Of a stretch of DNA of 64,000 nucleotides, positions 25,115 to 36,744 are shown piece by piece. A program made the position numbers and the translations under genes. The stretch is from the NCBI GenBank assembly GCA_013399015.1, contig VWZX01008476.1, positions 372,001 through 436,000 on the forward strand, written 5' to 3'. The notes beneath the pieces are model-generated. The model saw only the letters and a list, made by a program, of their open reading frames with translations. It was not told the origin of the DNA and ran no database searches. The stretch is from Galbula dea. Its lineage: Eukaryota; Chordata; Aves; Piciformes; Galbulidae. Within the stretch, counting starts at the first letter, position 1. Each line of letters begins with the position of its first letter.

Positions 25115-26305
25115 GACATATCTCATTTACCTTGCTACCCCAGAGACTGGGCTTGCAAAAGAGAGGGATCAAGATGGATTCTGTTGCTCTACTGAGTCCT
25201 GGTGACTTCACCTTCCACAAGATGACATAGTCTGACTGGCAGGAAAACATTGTACAGCCAAAAGAGCATCCTGACAATAAGCCCTGTATGAAGTAGGAAA
25301 CTATATAACTAAATTGCACTTCTGTGAACTGTCCTTCACCATAAAAAAGCTGTTTTCCACCACCAGTGAAGTTTATGGAATATCTTCTGTAAAGCACAGT
25401 AATTCATTTTGCTTGTGGGAAAATAAGAAAAGGAAAACCCAGATTTTCAGCTGTGCCCGCCTGGATGTTTCTGAAATCTATCTCTGTGTGTGCCAGATTT
25501 CATGTATGTTTTAGGCACTTCCCAGAGGTTCTGAGGAGAAGGTCATTCAGCTTAAGAGGACTTACACAAATCTCTGGGATCCAGACTACTTTTGTCTCTA
25601 GCCATTATTCACAAATGAGTGGCTGCTTTCAAAAATTTGCAATATGTCACCTGTGCCTGGAAGCCCAGGGTAGTACTGGCTCTGTAGTCCTGGTCCAGCA
25701 CTCTTATTTCAGCTCTCCCACCTCCTTCACAGCAGCCTGGCTTTTTTCTTCACCTCTTTTCAAGCTGAAAGTATATTCTTAAAATGTGGTGCTTGTTCTT
25801 GCTGTTTTCTGTATATGCAAGCTTACTACCCTGACCTCTTAGAGGAGAAGACTCCAGAAATGCTTTTTACAGACCCATGCATATTCAACACAATGCATAC
25901 TCATGAAGGAAATAGATTAAATAATGCTTTAGAAAGTTGAGGCATTGTACATATAAATACCTCCTGTTTATATCTTGCACACTGACCTCAGGTGAATGAA
26001 TATGCAACATCACCTCTTCTCAAAGGTATACCTGTCATGAGATGGGGACAAATGCTTTCATGTCTGCCAGTTACAGTGGCACTTCATGGGGCTTCATTGG
26101 TGATTCCGAATGGAGAAGGGCAAGCGTTGGTGCCGTGTCTGTCTTCCTCAATCAATAAAGACAGATAGTGACATGAAGCAGAAATTCAGCCTGTACAGAA
26201 AAGTACTGGGGATCATGTGAGGTTGTTTGGAACTAATGCTGATCGCTAGATAATTCAGAAATGATGATGAAAACCTCATGACATGCCTGAAAGATAAATG
26301 AATCA
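25115..26305. other. Unique non-coding sequence with a small CpG-bearing patch
   Basis: No gene is recognised. A patch at about 26100-26250 carries several CpGs (ccgaatgg, caagcgttgg, gccgtgtc, gatcgctag) in surroundings that almost lack them. It is too small to be a CpG island. Confidence 0.45.
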
Positions 26306-26420
26306 GAGATAAGAGCTGGAAGAGACCTATTATGTCACCTCGTTTATAGCCAGCTGCCAGGAAAAGAATGTTGCATAAACACAGTGAAATCAGACTTGAA
26401 AACTTCTAGCCTGGATTTCT
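26306..26420 (-). mobile_element. Old CR1 LINE 3' relic
   Basis: The plus-strand text contains agagctggaagagacctatt followed by a match to gtcacctcgtttatagccagctgcc. This is the pattern of an old CR1 3' end read in reverse. It then runs into a diverged stretch ending near ttctagcctggatt. The terminal octamer is missing. Divergence is clearly higher than for the copies at 6337, 54551 and 59030, so it belongs to an older wave. Confidence 0.5.
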
Positions 26421-27899
26421 TTTCTCTTTTGCTTCTTGTTGGGTTTTCTTTATTTGTTTTGGTTCTGGTTTAGAGGTTTTTTTGGAAGAAAGACATTAGT
26501 CAAAAAGAGTAGTTTGTGAGAGAGACAACTCAATACAAATTTAGCCTCATCTTCATAAATAAAAATTTACCTCACTCTGTACTTTTTAACCATTGTCTGA
26601 TTCAAGAAAACTATCTTTTTGGATTATATTCTTCACTTTTTAAGTTTTTGTTTTGATAGCTTTCTATAAGGATTTTGAAAAAGCCAAATATTATTATAAG
26701 TTTCACTTGGGAATTTCCATGCAGAATATAGGACGTATTGTAGTATTTGTTGTACAGATAAAGAAGTTTTTATGCCCTGCAATATAAGTACTGATGGTGA
26801 TCAGCTGATGAAGTGAAAACTGTGGTTTGTACCTGACAGGGAAAAATAATCCTGACTTAAATGCTATTACTGGACAATAATTTTAAAAGACTCTTAGCTT
26901 GGTTCTTTATTCACAAAAATGTTTATGTTTCTGCCTCCAGCTTTCTAGCCACACATGTGGAGACCAACAGCCTGACATCTGTCCACCTGTTTCCTCCCAC
27001 ACTTTTCTCTCCAGTAAAACCCGATGTAAATTGTTAGAATCTCAGCTAAAATAAAGAGCCTCAGCTGATTTTCCTTAATCTGTGGTTATTTGAATGCACT
27101 CAAACAATTTCTGAGGACTACAGAAGTAACATTTTTTTCCTGACAGCACTGATGGTGTCTATGCTTTTTTATGCAGCTCTTCCATATTTCTTCTTACCCA
27201 GTTAGAATGGGAAATGAGAAGCTGCCAATCTAAGAAGCTGTCACGTGCTACCTGTTACAAGGAATAAGAATTGGCTTTTACCATAGAAAAATTAACAAAG
27301 GGCTTTCCTGTTGGTGATTAATTCTTAAATGTAAATTCATTCAAACACATGGATCAGGGAGAGTTTATAGATCTATAAATAAAGTGAAGAGTTTGGGTAT
27401 TTTTTTTTTGTTATTTAAAGTCTTTCCTGGCTAAAGATCAAACCGAGTTCACCTTCATGTGTTTAATTTGTATGTGTAGTGTTGTTGGACATGAGGAATG
27501 AAAGAAATCAATTTTTTATAGGGATTTCAATTAGAAATAAAGGCCTCAAATTTGAAATTTGTTCATGAGAGATATTTTCAGGGTCTTTTTAGTCTGCAGA
27601 CTGGAGAGGTGAAGACTGTGTTAGAGGTACAGAAGAAAGAAAGTACAGCTTTGCCAAAAAATATGGGAATTGCAAGTGCTTCTTCTATGTATAGATACTC
27701 AGGTAATTAGTTCCAATGAAACAAAATATCAGTACAATTTTTTTTTTTCAACCAACTTATTATTAACAAAAATCTTTTTTTACTTTTTGTTCTGTTTCAT
27801 CTATCTAGCAGGTTGTAATCATTCCTGTTTACCTCAGTGGTGAAGGAGGAGGTTGTAGTTTTAGCTTCATTTGCTAAGCACCACTGCTTTGAAAAAAAA
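26421..27899. other. Unique non-coding sequence
   Basis: No gene or repeat family is recognised. The stretch 26690-26890 has even base composition, few simple repeats and several homeodomain-like TTAT/ATTA cores, and could be conserved, but only an alignment would tell. Confidence 0.45.
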
Positions 27900-28235
27900 G
27901 CTGATAAATTGAAAGCAGTTCAGAGAAGAGCAACAAAAATGATTGAAGGAGTCAGGAGGGGTTGACTTATGAGAGACATTTAAGTAGCTAAATGAGTTTG
28001 ACTTGCCAGAGGGGACAGGATGACATGCCACAACACTGATGTGAGGCACGTGAGAGAAATTACGTAGTGCAGCAGACAGGGTTGTAAGTAGGAATAGAGG
28101 GATGGAGCTGCAAGAGGGATTTTTTTCACTGAATCTTTATGCAAAAATCCTGAGAGTGTACTGGGCTGTGGAATAGTGTCCCAAGGGGAGTGGCTGAAGC
28201 CTTGTCACTTGAGTCACTTGGTGCTAGAGATGATG
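27900..28235 (+). mobile_element. Old CR1 LINE relic, ORF2 end and 3' region
   Basis: The text agcagttcagagaagagcaa followed by caaaaatgattgaaggagtc matches the CR1 region that encodes the 'VQRRAT' segment. Further along, ggctgtggaatagtgtccca and aggggagtggctgaagcctt match the 'lprevv' region near the CR1 end, followed by a ttgagtcacttgg echo. Internal parts have diverged or been deleted and no frame survives. It is older than the other plus-strand copies. Confidence 0.6.
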
Positions 28236-31200
28236 ATACACTCCCAAGAAAAGGAACTGTCTTGTTTTGCTCTGCTCTGTCACTGATGGTTGTATTTCTG
28301 TAATGCATGATTATGAATTCACTGCAGGGGAAGCTCTGTTGGCAGAGGTAAGACAAATATAATTGTCAATAGCAAAACCCACAAGAATATAATGGCTAAA
28401 TGTTTTTTTGGTTTTGAAAGAGTTCTCATTTCCAAGTTTGACTGTCAAAATTCTTCTTTATGTTCACACACGTAAGCGTGTTTGAAAGATGTGACAAGAT
28501 GCTGATTTCAGACACACAGGGGAGGAAATGTAGTCACTGTAAAATTAAAAAAAGAAAAAGAAAGGTAAAGAGAGGAAGTGTGTCTCATGGGGCAAAAGTG
28601 GCAGTTTGTAAACTCAAACAGCCAGCTCAAATGACTAAACCTACTGCCGCTTGCACCATCTCATGGTGTGGCCCAAGAAAAGTTTATGTAACAATGTTTG
28701 AGTTTCTTCCACATTGCTCTGGCCCTTTCACATTTCCCTGTTTTGAGAATTCAGAGTGCTCTGTCAATTGCTTTGTTTTCTCATTGCAGATTAAGTGTGT
28801 TATTTGCTGCTGGAATTTGCCTGCACTGCATTTTGTAGGAGGTCAAGGGCAGTTAATATTTGTGTGAGCATTTATTTCATCCTGTGACTTTTCCACCTGT
28901 CACATATTTGACTTCTTTACCTCCATTCTTCTCCCTGATCTAGAGGGATTATCGTTTTCACTCACTCCAAGTTGCTTTGTATACATAACAGCAGGTATTA
29001 AAACTTAAAAGATCCAGTATTGGTGGCTGGGTTCTCAGCAGCCTCTCTGAATTGGGTTTTTATTCAGCTGCATAACCACAAATCCATAAACATATTTACT
29101 GCCCTGACTTCTGCTGAATTATGTGGACATGAGACTCCAACACAACTTTGAGGATCTGGGTCCAGGACTGTGTATAGATTTTTTGCAGCAGGTGCTTAGG
29201 TCTGTGAACACAATCATTCAAGAGAAAAAAATTGAAATCAAGATCTTGGTTTTCAAAGGCTGAGAGATACTGGCTTCTTTTCCAGATACTGTGACAATTG
29301 GCTGTGAAACTTGGGTTAATAATCTGCAGAAGGTAATCTCAGTATGATCCCTCTCTCTTGGTTGGAGATTGTCAACCAGCAATCCCCAATGACAGGTCAG
29401 ATTTTCATTCTTATACTAAACATAATTGTGGTAATGTTATAGTAAGCATCTGAACATAAGAAAGAGAAACTATTTTAGGTATCTCTCCCTATCTAAATCT
29501 TAGTGGGAGTGTGTTGCTTGGAAAGCTTTTGAATCTAAAAGCAGTCTTAAAGTACTATGGCAAATCAATGTTTCTGATCCTTGCTTCTTGTTTCTGCAGT
29601 GTTCAAGGCTCATTTACATCTAGAAAACTAACACTACAATAAAGTTATTGTAAACCTATTAATTAAACATATGAAGTGTGAGAAGCATGATTCTATTTTG
29701 AGTAACTATTCAGATGAGAGATTTAATACTGCTTAAGTGCATCTTTTTCTCACATAATAGAATCTGTTGCTCATACTTAGACCAAAAGAAGAAAAATCAG
29801 GGAAAAGGAAGGCTGAAATAGAAAAAGAATAGGTTTTAAAATATACAATAAAGTAGAAAAATACTTTTTGATGGACAAAAGTTACTAAGAGAGCCAGGTG
29901 AGGGAGAAAGGGGAGGGGGGAGTTGTACTGCATTTGGTACTTAAACGATCTGGTGTTGAAAAGCTTTTAGTGAAAAATGAAAGAGCTTTGTGGAAACCTA
30001 TTTAAGATGCTATTGTTTACAAAGGCTCCAAATTATTCTTAACTCCAAATTACCCCCAAGTAGGTACATATTTCTTCCTCTCCTTTATGAGACTGCCAGA
30101 ATTCAGCATTGTAGCCTGCTTCTAACCTTCCCCGTGAGGCTCATTCCGATCCTTCTTGGAATTCTTAAGAGCAGCTGGACTGCTGAAATGCTTGGCACTT
30201 TCATGAAGATGATTGAATAAGAAAACACTACAATAAAAAAGAAAAAGGTGGGGGGAGAACAGATGTGATTTTTTTTTCATTCTTTTTCCAAAAATGTGGT
30301 GAGCTTGAGGTATGATGTTTAAGTAGAGCTGGTTTATCTTTAAAAGAACAGCTCTGTCTTACACCGTACAGCAGGCCTCTGAAAATGCATATTTCTTTAG
30401 CCCTTTTAATGCAGAGAGTAAATGGTGTGGTCTGACCCTGGGCCAATCAACAAAAACCTCATTAAAAAATTAGTTGAGGAGAAGTGTCTGGTTTTGTAGA
30501 CAAAAAATAAGAAAGAAAGGAAATACATTTGTGTAAAAAAAATATCTGAATGAGCTTGGGAGAAATAATTTTTACAATTAAACCTCATTGTACTACTATA
30601 CTCCTATGCAATGGCAAGTAGAAGATCATGTGGGTTGGAGTCAAAGAATGATGTGAAATCATCCTAGCACAGGTAGAAGACTGATTTTCCATGGTTGGAT
30701 CTATAGGTCTGGTGTTTCCCTCCTATTGCCTGAATAATCAGTCAAAATGAAGAATATTTTGATTTCTCCAGAGCTCCTGACTTTGCTCATAACACTTCAG
30801 GATTATTCTGGATACCAGAGCTAGTAGCCAAGTTGTAAGAGGGAATATGGCAGTGCATGAAGAGGCTGGGTTCATTATCTTGGAAGTAGGATCCTTGGGT
30901 TTAAGATGTGATCCAGGGAATATTTGCTTATTTATATAGAGAGTAAATGCATTAACACAAGAGTTGGTGATTCCTTTCCTAACCTTTCATCACTCTGCCC
31001 TTCTGATGGGACTTCTGAGAAAAAGTTGATCTCCTCTCAGATAGAAGAATGAGCTGACCCTGAAATAAGAACTGAAAATACTTGGAGAAATCCACTAATT
31101 ATGTGAATAAATGTTCATGGCCAAATCCACAATTTTTATTGTAAATTCACCATGAAAATTCTTTCTTATTGTCATGAAAACAGTTAGAATATAACCATTC

Positions 31201-31689
31201 CTTACTCCCCTGAGACTCTTCTGTGACCTGACCTATCTACTCTTATTGAAGAAATGATTAAGGTAAGGTTTCTAGCCCTATGTCATACCAGCTTAGGTCT
31301 AAGTCTGACAAGGTTTTACCAGTTCAATTGATTTTAAAAATCTATGAACCTAGTGCACAAAAAAAAAGGAGAAAAATCCCAATCAGTATTAACTCAACCT
31401 GGAATAAACTCCTGCATCTCCTTCTGCATTTGTAAGCCCTGGTCAAAACTGTCACCTTGTTTTAAGAGGCTGATCTAGGAGCAGTGGAATGAAGCCTCCC
31501 CTTACATCTCAAAGTGGCTATCCCTTAGGTAGTCTCTGATGTCTAACAGTCAGCTTTTATGGACTGCATCCTTTCTGGGAGACAGAGTAACTTTTTTTTC
31601 TCTCTTCTTATCAGAGCATCTACTTCTATGAAGCTACTAAGAACTTTACCTTTTTGAGAGCTCAGCTCTACTGCAAATCTGACTGCAAT
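28236..31689. other. Unique non-coding sequence
   Basis: No gene recognised. A 135-codon frame at 28460-28867 begins with low-complexity Lys/Arg codons and has no domain signature. The part at 28610-28880 has even composition and could be conserved non-coding DNA. The rest shows only short A or T runs. Confidence 0.45.
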
Positions 31690-31819
31690 TTTCTTTCTTT
31701 ATCTCAACCCATGAGTTTTCTCACTTTCACTCTTCTGATTCTTTTCCTTATCCCTTTGGCAGGGGAGTGAACAAGCAGCTGTGTGGGGCTTAGTTGCCAG
31801 CTAGGGTTAAACCACAGCA
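31690..31819 (+). mobile_element. LTR fragment, 3' end (family A)
   Basis: These 130 bases align along their length with 3871-4000, the 3' end of the solo LTR at 3451. Shared landmarks are ctcaacccatgag, ttttctcactttcactcttc, aggggagtgaacaagcagct, and the end ggttaaaccacagca. The upstream 420 bp of the LTR are not recognisable, so this is a 5'-truncated copy. Differences between the two copies are spread evenly, which suggests separate old insertions and not a recent duplication. Confidence 0.78.
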
Positions 31820-33179
31820 CTCCTCAAGTTTAGGAATTCCTGTGGTGCACTCTATAGAGTAGACAAAGCCTTATTTCTCTTCATTAACTCCCCACTTCCC
31901 AAAATATTTATAACCAGCTCAATACTGCAATTCTTGCTCTCTTTTACTGAGCTATGGGGAGTTCAGGATATCAGTCCCTTGCTGATTAGAATGACTGAAT
32001 AAATACTCCAGCTTAAAGCAGGTAATTAATTCAGATGACACATTTCCTCTAGGAACTTATATATGGGCCATAGCCTCAGCCAGCAAAGTCAAAGGAATTA
32101 CACCACCTCAAGGCAACTGAAGATATCAGGCCACCTGAAACCAGATCCCAATTCAAAAGTCTCTGATAAGCAGCTCTGAAAAGAGCAGGATGATTCTAGT
32201 ATAAGAAAAAGTAGTTTATGGTGACTTTTCTAGGTTTGGTGTTGTGTGACATGCAGAAGTGATGCTACTTTATTACCTTCTGGAAGTTTTCTTTACTAAT
32301 TTCTTTGTAAATTAATTCAGAATCATTTAAAATGAAAGTTTTTCTCCCTTCAAGCTGTTGAAAAGTGATATGGGAACATAACAATGTTAGAATTTTCACA
32401 CAGCTATGGACGCTTTGAGTTTTCATTAAAAAGTTGAGGTTCTCAGTGCCTCCAGCCAAAATTCTAAACAACATTAAAGCAACACCACTTGTGCTGCTAC
32501 AGGAAAGGCTGCTTCTGTATTTCCCTTTCCTACCCATTTCCAGGAGTTTGTTCAGTTGCTGTAAATATTCATTTTGAGTTGAAACTTCTTGTCCAGTTCA
32601 TCGTGTTACCCTTAGAGTGGAGATTTTTTTGCATTGCATTAGCAGTATTTTAGGATGCACATACTATTCCAGTATGGGACACTTGGACTCTAAAAGCTTT
32701 GCCTACTTCTGCACCCATTGGTCCCTCAAAATATAACATGCACAAGATTGTGTGAAAACTACTTTACTCTCCAAAAATAGAGGGGTAATGTCCTTACGGT
32801 AGAGACTTACTTGGAGTGGCATTGCTCTCACATGACTTCAGCCCTGTAAAAATTAAGCAAATAGATGTACTTTCTTGCTCAAGGAACTATCCTCTGACCT
32901 AAACTGATCAAACCAGCAAACTGTTAGGTTTTGTCTATGCCAATTTGACTACACAACTCCATCAATAACTGTTACAGGACAGCCAAAAGGAGAGAGGTGG
33001 TAAAACAGGCAAGCTGTTATTGCCATCAAAGTTCTGCAGTGTTGAAGCTGCAGTTTAGAGATTTAGCTCTTCAAGCTCCCTTCCCTTAGCTACTTAGTAT
33101 TGCATTTCCCTTCAGCATTGCATGTTTTTCAGTTGATCTTTAAAGTTACATCTCTAATAGTCTGTTGTGTTTTGGCTTT

Positions 33180-33182
<3 letters not shown>

Positions 33183-33210
<28 letters not shown>

Positions 33211-33234
33211 TTTTTTTTTTTTTTTTTTTTTTTT
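33183..33234. repeat. Poly-T tract with one A
   Basis: Fifty-one T and a single A at 33210. It could be the A-tail of a minus-strand retroposed sequence lying to the right, but no polyadenylation signal (TTTATT on this strand) or recognisable body follows within 50 bp. A simple homopolymer expansion is equally likely. Confidence 0.9.
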
Positions 33235-35579
33235 GCAATTTGCATTTGTTTTTAAGCCATGTGCTCAAAAAGGCTCAGGTTTTTAAGCAGTAAATGTCAT
33301 TATGATGGAAATACACACATTTGCCATCCATTACAAAATGATGCCTACTGTGACTATAAAGCTAAACTTCATTGCTTTGATAAATAGTTCATCCCTTGGC
33401 TGCTCAGCAGAAGGATGTTCTAGAGCCCTTAAGCTGGTAAGCTATGGGCTAAACATCTTTTCAAATGGTCATTTGTCTCTTGATTTTAATTTCTATACTA
33501 GATTATCCATCACTTTTTCAAGGAAAAGTAGGCATGAGGATGCCTGTATAGCTAATTGCACCTACCCTTTGGACCAGCAATCAAACAGTTTGGAGTCCTA
33601 TGATAGTGGTAGATTTGAGCTATGTCCCTTTTGCTCTGATATGCTTTATAAGCATCAGCTTGTGTAAGCCAGGCAAAACATGTCATCATGGAGCATGCAT
33701 TCTGCAAGAACAAGTATCAATAAGTAGACTCCATTTCCCTTTTAATGGACTTTGCATAATTCTCACTGATGTCTTTTTTACCTAGATGCACAACACAGTA
33801 TTCAAATTAGAAATACTGTAGTGCTTCTCTACCTCTGATTTAACTAACAGAAAGGTTTGCTGACAAATGTAGTGTAGTTTTTCTTCTTCAAATGTGCATT
33901 GTGCCATTTAATAATAGCACTGCATCACCAAGAAGGATGTATAACATATAAACAAAAAGTAGGTATAGATATATATCATGTACCTGTTAAGTACTTTATA
34001 GCCTGGAGGGAAACCACTCAGCTGGAGTAAACTGAAGTAGTCCTTTGAAGTAAATACACTTACACAGTATACACTGACTGTCAGACTCTGGGGCAGACAG
34101 GCAAGCACAACTCACTGTGGCAGGATGATTTTGTGCCAAAGAGCTTTCTCATTTCACTTCTTCACAGAACGTTCCACCACTTCTACAGGTTGTAAATAAC
34201 CTTCTGCTCCCTTTCCCCAGCTACCTAGAAATGCAACCTAAATCCTGGACAACAGTCAAAGTTACAGAGAAACCATTTAAACAAGACTGTGGATGTGGGT
34301 AACAAATATGAAAGTGATTGGTGTCAGAAAGTGCAGTGCTCATTGACACTGCCCTAGGAAAAAATGGAAATATATAGGATAAAGAAAACTTCCTGGAGGG
34401 TTTCTTTCTACCCATTGTGTTTTCTGCTTTGACACAAATCAGGGTGAGCTTTAGGTGTGCCCAATGCTGAACAAAGGTTTTTCACATACTGAGGTGCCTG
34501 TGTCAGTCATTGAATGTTAGCAGCTAAGAGATTTCCTCAGAAAGGTCTGAGTCCTGAAAACAGAATAATTATTTGAGATATAGGAAATTTAGGTATCCAA
34601 AAGGGATAGGGCAAGTTCTGTTCCTACTGTCTGGTTCTTTTTGTCAGCTGACTTACAGAACTTTTCTCTGAGCATCTTCACAAGATATTGCTCATGAGTT
34701 AAACCTATCAGAGACACTTCTGCACTCCTTTCTTTTACTCTGTAAGCAGTATTTTGCTGAGAAAGAACCTCAAACTCCAAAGATCTGCCAGGGAGACAGA
34801 GCTTCTGCCTCTACCTGCTAACCTACTTCCCAACAACCTGCTTGATGGAAAACACTCCTTGGTTTTGAGGTATCTGTGCATAAGCAAATGCAAATGTAAA
34901 ATCCCACGTGCAGTACAGTCAGGACACATGGGTAGACAGTTGAGAGTTCAGGTGCTGAAGGGTTAATGTCATAGTTGCTGCCAAGTCCCCATGACTGTCC
35001 TTTTACTGCTCTATGACAACAGGTATGCAGTGCAGTTAGCAGGGTCAGCACTCAGATATCGATCTTGGGTTGGTGGCACACATCAGCAGCAGATGTCTGG
35101 CTCAGCAGGTTGATTCAGTGTGCTTTCTAGGTCCCAAGCTTCCTCACAGGAATGGGAAACAAGCATGTCAGACTGTCTCTGGCAACTACTTCCTTCCACC
35201 ATATTCAGGGAAGATAAGCTGTATTTCACTATGTTTGATGACTTAAAATATATTAGATTCAGCTCTGAGTTTCAACAGGTGCACAGTGGGTTTTTCTAGC
35301 TTCTTGACCTCCAAACTTTCTTGGATATACCTGTCAAACCTGTTTAACCTTTCATCAGTGGATTGCAATGCTCAGGTCTCATTACTCTTGAACATAGGAA
35401 ACTTTGCCTAGTGACATATGACAGACTGAAGATCTGTCATTCAAATGCAATCACCCTTTGGGACCAGAAAGAAATAATTTGGGGAGGGAGGCAGTAGGGT
35501 GAAGATTATTAATTTTTTTTAGTGTATGATTTTATAAGAGCCTTCTGTTTTTCATGGTTGTTACTGGCAAAGAAAGGAG

Positions 35580-36080
35580 GACTGAAAGGAGTGGTTAAAA
35601 TGCGATCGGATCTGGTTTGCAATCTGGTGTTGCATGCCTGGCTAATTTTAATGTATTAAACATAACAATATGCCACATCTGATCCAAAATAATAAAAAGA
35701 GGCATCTATGTTTTGTCTATCTGTAACTGGTGGGCTTGCTAGCTTCTGTGATCCAGGATTTGTCATGATCAAAGCATATTTTGCAAGGAATGCAGAGGAT
35801 GATTTTGCTTAAAAATCAGCTGCCGAAACAAATATCTGAGCGTTCATTTGTTTCTCATGTGGCAGCATTAAAACAATTGGCAGCACTGCAGCAAGCATAA
35901 CAGTAAAATGTATTTGTGCTTTATGCCACAACAGAATGGTTTTAGGAAGGGCTAGCACAACCTGAATGCCAATAAGCTACTGAGAACTGTGAAACATAAC
36001 CACCACACCGTTTCTGAGGTTTAGGATTTACTCAACTTACTACAAAATCAATAATGGGATCGTTTGTAACAAAATCTATT
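35580..36080. promoter_or_regulatory. Candidate conserved non-coding element
   Basis: The stretch combines several retained CpGs (gcgatcgga, gccgaaac, gagcgttc, caccgttt, gatcgttt) with dense AT-rich factor-like words (ggctaattttaatg, cttaaaaatcagc, aaacaattgg), no simple repeats and no open frame. In CpG-poor avian DNA, retained CpGs in AT-rich non-coding sequence often mark vertebrate conserved enhancers. The texture is observed. Conservation and enhancer function are inference. Confidence 0.35.
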
Positions 36081-36744
36081 TGCTGAGAAGGAATGTCAGG
36101 GTAGGTATTCATCACAGGAAAGGGATGCAGGCAGTACAGTGTCAAAGCCAAGGATACAAATGAAGGTCTTTTACAGTACACTGGTTAATAGCTGACAGTT
36201 TCAGAGATCTTGGAGGCTAGAAGGATCTTAATGGGATCAGGTGGATGGGAAGAAATTATGGTGTGTAAACATCCACAAAGCCATTGAATTATTTTTGAAT
36301 TCACATTTCCCAATACTAGTTGGATTCACCATCTGATGTCATATCAATGCTTCTTGGTTTCCCTTATGCATAGTGTTGTCTGCCTAAGTGAAGCCATTGA
36401 TAGTTAAAGCCCTCAGTTCTCCTCCAAAATCTGCTCTGGCTTGCAGCAGAAATGGAGTTTTGCATCCTTTTTATAGTTCATTATATTTTTCATTTGCATT
36501 TTTCCTTCTCTGCCTTAATTGTGCCTCCACTCACAGTCTCTCCAAATTAGAATGTAAAGCCAAAAGTCTCAGTGTTCAAAACACAACTGTGGTTTCCAAG
36601 GGAGGGAGGCTACAGCTATGCCACACAAGAACTAGCACTGGTTTGGAAAGGACTAGATGTCCTGCCTTTTCAGGGTCAGTATCCCAAAATGGATAACTCA
36701 ATTTGTCAGGTACTTACAAGCATTGGTCATCAATCATCTGTAAG

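Larger units (their letters stand above)
31820..36744. other. Unique sequence with candidate conserved elements
   Basis: No gene recognised. It holds the poly-T tract at 33183-33234 and a candidate conserved non-coding element at 35580-36080, both listed separately. The stretch 33290-33780 also has the even, repeat-free texture of conserved DNA. Overlapping frames at 33302-33667 and 36388-36922 have no protein signature, and the latter run into the CR1 copy. Confidence 0.45.

Noticed and set aside
28460..28867. 135-codon plus-strand frame as a possible exon
   Set aside because: Starts with low-complexity Lys/Arg codons and contains no recognisable domain. Even composition may instead reflect non-coding constraint.
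3451..31819. One provirus bounded by the two family A LTRs
   Set aside because: About 28 kb apart, with no gag, pol or env sequence between and only a 130-bp 3' piece for the second. Two separate insertions are simpler.
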